This document shows positions 7,201-10,329 of a stretch of 10,329 nucleotides of DNA, piece by piece. A model generated the notes under the pieces. It worked only from the letters and a program-made list of their open reading frames with translations. It was not told the DNA's origin and ran no database searches. The stretch is from positions 1 through 10,329 of the forward strand of contig JALRMH010000147.1 of assembly GCA_026119935.1 (NCBI GenBank), written 5' to 3'. The first letter of the stretch is position 1; every line of letters starts with the position of its first letter. The stretch comes from Endothia cerciana (lineage: Eukaryota; Ascomycota; Sordariomycetes; Diaporthales; Cryphonectriaceae). A program made the translations under genes and the position numbers.

Positions 7201-9330
7201 AGTCTCTTTCTGCTATATATAGAGATCTTTAAGCCTTAATCGTCTATAGTCTTATTACAGGCGATCCTTCTCTTTTAAAGATTCTTATATTTTATAAGCT
7301 GCTCTTTAAGCTAGCCTTCTAGCTTATTATTAGCTGTGCTTGCGTTGTTCTTTATTATTTTAATGCTTGTGCTAGTTTCGAACCTTATTATAGATATAGA
7401 TAGTGCAGTTAGCAGCTTTATACTACTACTATTTGATTTTCTTATTAATGCATTCTCTAAGACAGTTATCCAGCAATCTAATATAAGCGTTATATCCCTC
7501 TCTATTAAAGACTTCTCTGAATTATAAATAAGGCTCCTTAATTGCCTAAATAATCTAACTCTGCTCTCTAACTAAGAACTACTTATATTTAACTTTCTCT
7601 ATAAAGTGCGCTTTACAGCTATAGTATATATATAAAATCTATATAAGTTTATAGTGTTATTTATAGACTAGACTAATTCTAGAGTCTTTTAGCTATTCAG
7701 CTTTAATATTTTAAATAGATATTATAGTAAAGAGGTCCCCGAGCTTAAAGCTATATACTATATATTCAATTACTAAGTTCTAAGTGTTCTGTCCTTAGTC
7801 TAAATTATAGCTGTGAGTCTCTTCCTTACTTATAATATCCTTATTCTACGTCCTTAAAATAATAAGCTCTGATATATTATCTAGCTATCTGTCCTAAGGT
7901 GTTTCTTTCCTTATAGTTTCTGTAGTTGCTTAAAATAAAAGGCGTTCCTTATAATAAGCTATTAAATATAGTACTAAGTCTTTATTCTTAAGTTTCTGAA
8001 TCTTCCTTTCGAATTCTTTCTTAAGAATGCTTGAGTAGTCTAAGCTACTATCCCTTAAGATTATATTATAAACTAAGCTCTTTTTGCTTATTACTAGTTA
8101 TCATGCCTTTTTAGATGCTTTAAAAAACTATCTTAAGCTTTCTTTCTTTAAAAGGTATGTTAAGTATCTATTATTAAAGCAGAACATCTAGTTAAAGAGT
8201 CTGTAGTTGCAAATAGAGTCTAATACTTGCTCTAGTAAGATATTATTACTCAGCTAATTAAGTTCCTATCGTTAGAGAATATTTACTTATCGTTCTTTTT
8301 AAACTAATTACTATTATAGTTTCTTAAGTTATTTATATTCTTATGCAAAGTAGCTGTGTTTTCTATAATTATAGCACTTAATACTACTATTTAGTCTTTC
8401 TATAAACTAACAATTAGCTATATTTAGTTCTATTAAGCTAATATAAGTACTTCTACTTTATATTATATTCTAGCGCTAGTTTCTACTTTAATTCTTAGGC
8501 TAGAACTTTTTATTATTACCTAGCTGCAAGCGCTATATAGGTTAGCTTCCTCTCTTCTTAGACTTTTCTATCTGTTATTTATAAAGACAGTTATCGATTC
8601 TAATAGCTGTGTTTATAAATATTACAAAGTCTTCAGGCTAGTCTTACTTAGAGATTTCGTCCTTGACTTCGTCCTTAAGCCCTTTATAATAGTATTCTAT
8701 AAGATTCTTATCTTCTTATAAGAGTTGTGCTACAAGTTGCTTAAACCTAACTATATAGGCTGATACTGACTTAGTTTGTTTAAGGTCTATCAACTGCTAG
8801 GCTGTAGTGCGTTCTTTGTTAAGGTTACTAAAGGTTTCTTTAAAGGCTTTTTTAAAGCTTATAAAAGAATCGAATATTTCTTTAGTGCCCTTAGCGTGTG
8901 CATCGGGGTTGTTAGCGTGTTCTAGGTAATTGCAGAGAGAAGGCTTATATTAAATAAGAGCATCCTTCTCAAGGCGAGTTCTAGCAAGAATAACTTTCTC
9001 AGGTTCTATAGTGAATTAAAAGGCGTTATACAGGAAGTACGCCTTGCAGTAGGTGAGGAATCCTTAGAGGAGTTTTTAAGTGCTGTTATATATAGCTAGC
9101 TTGTCTATTTTATAGCTTTTGTTATTGTTGATGATAATAAAGCTCTAGGTGCTATGCTGAATTTGCCTCTGCTAGGCCTGAATAATATTCTCTTGCTGTT
9201 ATTAATGCAGGTAGAGTTGTTCGATGCGTTGGGTAAGCTAGAGGACTTGCCGGACAAGTTCTTCCTGAGTGGGCTGCGCGCTATGCGAGGACGAAGAGGG
9301 GTCTCTAGAGCTATTATATTTCTGTATTAT
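7189..9330 (-). pseudogene. gag: Element A gag, RIP-inactivated, with a long C-terminal extension
   Basis: A minus-strand frame, without indels, extends about 710 codons. The N-terminal part (9330-9130) is Ser/Gln-rich, with helical segments such as QEELVRQVL and QRIEQLYLH. The capsid region (about 9110-8540) includes KIDKLAIYN, GFLTYCKAYFLYNAF, LEHANNPDAH and VSAYIVRFKQLVAQL, typical of Ty3-type Gag. A zinc knuckle lies at 8335-8376. Beyond it the frame continues for about 370 codons, rich in Lys, Gln and Glu. No ATG is present; ATA codons at 9325-9330 are the likely ruined start. Stops are TAA, TAG and a few TGA. The 3' end overlaps pol in the -1 frame, so the true end is uncertain. The capsid and knuckle are secure; the extension is less so, since RIP leaves few cues for choosing a frame. 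Confidence 0.82.
8335..8376 (-). other. Element A gag zinc knuckle, three of four ligands lost
   Basis: The frame reads C-YN-Y-RKHS-Y-FA-stop-E-Y. With C at 8374-8376 intact, the other ligand positions (8365-8367, 8350-8352, 8335-8337) are Tyr. The spacing is exactly C-X2-C-X4-H-X4-C. The knuckle would package the element's RNA. Confidence 0.78.
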
Positions 9331-9356
9331 TCAAGGGGTTAATACTGAATTATTCC

Positions 9357-9375
9357 TGAATAAGAGTCGTTAAAA
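9357..9375 (-). other. Primer-binding region of element A
   Basis: On the minus strand the bases after the 5' LTR start TTTTAACGACTC. No TGG for a tRNA CCA end is visible, although TAA could be a mutated TGG. The nine bases TTAACGACT (9365-9373) are complementary to AGTCGTTAA in the minus-strand sense of the 5' LTR (9544-9552), which would fit self-priming of the Tf1 kind. Confidence 0.4.
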
Positions 9376-9823
9376 TATAATAAGCACTGCAGTAATCTAA
9401 AGATCTCTGAGTACTGATTAAGTTTATACTAATAGGAGCAGTGTTAAGTATAAGCCTTGAATATAGAAATATAGCTGAAGTAATTTATGCAAGTGCTTTA
9501 CTACTTTTAGAGCTTTTAAATATAAATATACTTAGAATTTAAATTAACGACTAAAGAGCTATATATAATAATTTATCTGATAATAGTGAACGTATAGTTA
9601 TATATCTAGCTCTTTAGTATAGACTGCATTGCAGTTTATACCCTGGACTATAAGGACTGCTTATCGATTACTATAGTCTACCCTTGTCTTAGTAAAGCCT
9701 GTTGTCTTATATCTTAACTCTTAGTTATATAATTCTTATTGACTATCTGATGTTGAGTTGTAACACCTAGTCCCTTGTTAGCAGAGTTTGTTCTGTAACC
9801 TGCATGTTGGATAGGTTATAATA
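9376..9823 (-). repeat. 5' LTR of element A
   Basis: This is the partner of the LTR at 2426-2891 and 18 bp shorter because a hairpin loop is missing. It precedes gag in the sense of transcription. Differences from its partner go in both directions (G/C kept here in some places, there in others), so each LTR was mutated independently after insertion. The outer minus-strand edge is TATTATAACC, ancestrally TGTTATAACC. Confidence 0.92.
9561..9570 (-). promoter_or_regulatory. Candidate TATA box of the element A promoter
   Basis: TATTATATAT on the minus strand lies about 255 bases into the LTR, just upstream of the AGTCGTTAA string that could be the transcript start. A TATA element at this place is expected for a U3 promoter, but in DNA this AT-rich the evidence is weak. 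Confidence 0.3.
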
Positions 9824-9828
9824 ATATG
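9824..9828. repeat. Right target-site duplication of element A
   Basis: ATATG follows the right LTR and pairs with ATATA at 2421-2425, one transition apart. It is short and of low complexity, so the support is modest. Confidence 0.4.
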
Positions 9829-9989
9829 CTTATAGCTGAAGAACTTTTAACTATTACTTATTCCTTTTTAAATATATTATTTATAGCTTGCAATATTTAT
9901 TCAACTAATAATAAAGTTTACTAGCAGATAGATTATATATATCTTTTATTTACTTTATAAATTATATTTAATATGTATTTTAGTACTTT
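9829..9989. other. AT-rich spacer without a recognisable gene
   Basis: About 160 bases between element A and the LTR-like end at 9990. I see no ORF, motif or repeat with confidence. It may be target DNA of both insertions. Confidence 0.4.
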
Positions 9990-10329
9990 TGTTATAATTT
10001 ATTTAATATACAGGTTACAGCAACAGATGCAGCAATAGAATTACTTAAAGTAGACTCTTTAAAACAGAAGATTTAATACTTATCTTTAAAAGAATACAAG
10101 TTATAATTATATAACCTAGGATTAGAATTATATATAATTATATTAACTATAAGTATAATCAATATATTTAAAAAACAACTATATAAAATCGATATATAGT
10201 CTGAATAGTTAGATTTAAAAAGCAGGATATATAAAAACAGATATTTTCTGTAATTAAATAAATCTTATTAGTATTCTTTAGTTGTTAATCTAAGTTTCAA
10301 ATATATATATATTTAAAAGCTTTAAAGGC
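9990..10329 (+). repeat. Start of a related LTR in the opposite orientation (element C), cut by window end
   Basis: The plus strand from TG at 9990-9991 matches the first 31 bases of the element A LTR read on the minus strand at 27 positions, the four differences all being transitions. It keeps the canonical TG that element A has lost. Beyond this the match fades, with a weak return at ATTATATAAC near 10105-10114. It is probably the U3 start of a sister family. No purine tract precedes it, so it is a 5' LTR or a solo LTR. C/A dinucleotides are better kept here than in neighbouring DNA. Confidence 0.5.

Larger units (their letters stand above)
3509..7260 (-). pseudogene. pol: Element A pol: PR-RT-RNase H-INT-chromodomain, RIP-inactivated
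   Basis: A single minus-strand frame, checked segment by segment, runs from the protease to the chromodomain with no frameshift. It is interrupted only by TAA, TAG and a few TGA, all derivable from CAA, CAG, TGG or CGA. Order from the right: protease motif at 7133-7144, a linker with the pre-RT pattern RKFDIRL and REGTQL (about 6390-6260), RT with LDF at about 6010 and YLDD at 5816-5827, RNase H from about 5390, integrase from about 4860, a GPY/F-like module near 3930, and the chromodomain at 3626-3772. Protease Asp and the integrase D, D, E residues are lost; the RT YLDD and RNase H acidic residues remain. The frame is -1 relative to gag. The 5' boundary is uncertain because the overlap with gag has no clear edge. 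The TAA at 3509-3511 may be the true stop or a former CAA. Confidence 0.93.
2426..9823 (-). mobile_element. Full-length Ty3/gypsy chromovirus (element A), RIP-inactivated
   Basis: A 7.4-kb LTR retrotransposon lies on the minus strand. It has a 466-bp 3' LTR at the left, a 448-bp 5' LTR at the right, a polypurine tract touching the 3' LTR, a gag with a CCHC knuckle, and a pol in the order protease, reverse transcriptase, RNase H, integrase, chromodomain. That order with integrase after RNase H defines Ty3/gypsy, and the chromodomain places it among chromoviruses, which are common in fungal heterochromatin. The pol frame runs some 3.6 kb without an indel; damage there is substitution only. The ancestral LTR ends were probably TG...CA and now read TA...TA. 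An additional plus-strand gene sits between pol and the 3' LTR. The element cannot move by itself. Confidence 0.93.

Noticed and set aside
7141..7260. Specific slippery heptamer for gag-pol frameshifting
   Set aside because: Several A/T runs could be slippery in such AT-rich DNA; RIP has erased the original bases, so none can be singled out.
7336..7527. Plus-strand 63-codon ORF with hydrophobic segments
   Set aside because: It lies opposite the gag/pol overlap of element A, and its hydrophobic look is the usual antisense image of Lys/Asn-rich codons. No independent motif or promoter.
9154..9342. Plus-strand 62-codon ORF, Leu-rich
   Set aside because: It is the antisense of the Gln/Ser-rich start of gag; the minus frame joins smoothly to the recognisable capsid region.
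10012..10081. Small coding exon after a TACAG acceptor-like site
   Set aside because: A 22-codon open stretch is visible, but the sequence is explained better as the start of an LTR related to that of element A; no partner exon is seen.

Overview
The window reads as repeat-rich heterochromatin of a filamentous ascomycete (Pezizomycotina) that has, or had, repeat-induced point mutation (RIP). The DNA is very AT-rich. Reading frames keep their length but are dotted with TAA/TAG/TGA where CAA, CAG, TGG or CGA is expected. Two copies of the same LTR differ almost only by C-to-T and G-to-A transitions. I see no intact host gene, rRNA, tRNA or CRISPR array.

Layout. (a) 1-2420: remains of a minus-strand retrotransposon (element B), cut by the window start. 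A retropepsin-bearing pol fragment lies at 1-537 and a gag with a ruined zinc knuckle at about 560-1680. Upstream of gag is unassigned AT-rich DNA that may hold its LTR and primer site. (b) 2426-9823: a complete but dead Ty3/gypsy chromovirus on the minus strand (element A). Its 5' LTR is on the right (9376-9823) and its 3' LTR on the left (2426-2891). Gag runs from about 9330 to 7189. Pol (protease, reverse transcriptase, RNase H, integrase, GPY/F module, chromodomain) runs from about 7260 to 3509. A polypurine tract touches the 3' LTR. (c) 9829-10329: AT-rich DNA containing, from 9990, the first bases of an LTR related to that of element A but in the opposite orientation (element C), cut by the window end.

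The most unusual content is an extra gene inside element A. Between pol and the 3' LTR, on the opposite strand (3071-3595), is a broken ORF whose first 36 codons match the spacing of a Zn(II)2Cys6 fungal DNA-binding cluster, followed by a coiled-coil-like segment. It converges on pol and overlaps its end. It and the first part of gag are far less RIP-damaged than the rest. Other points worth checking are a long gag extension after the zinc knuckle, a possible self-priming arrangement at the primer site, and a hairpin in one LTR whose loop is missing from the other.

When active, gag would have formed the particle. Pol, apparently made by a -1 shift from gag, would have matured it, copied the RNA and inserted the DNA, with the chromodomain steering it to heterochromatin. 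Mutations have removed catalytic residues of the protease and integrase, several zinc ligands and the gag start codon, so nothing here can act on its own.
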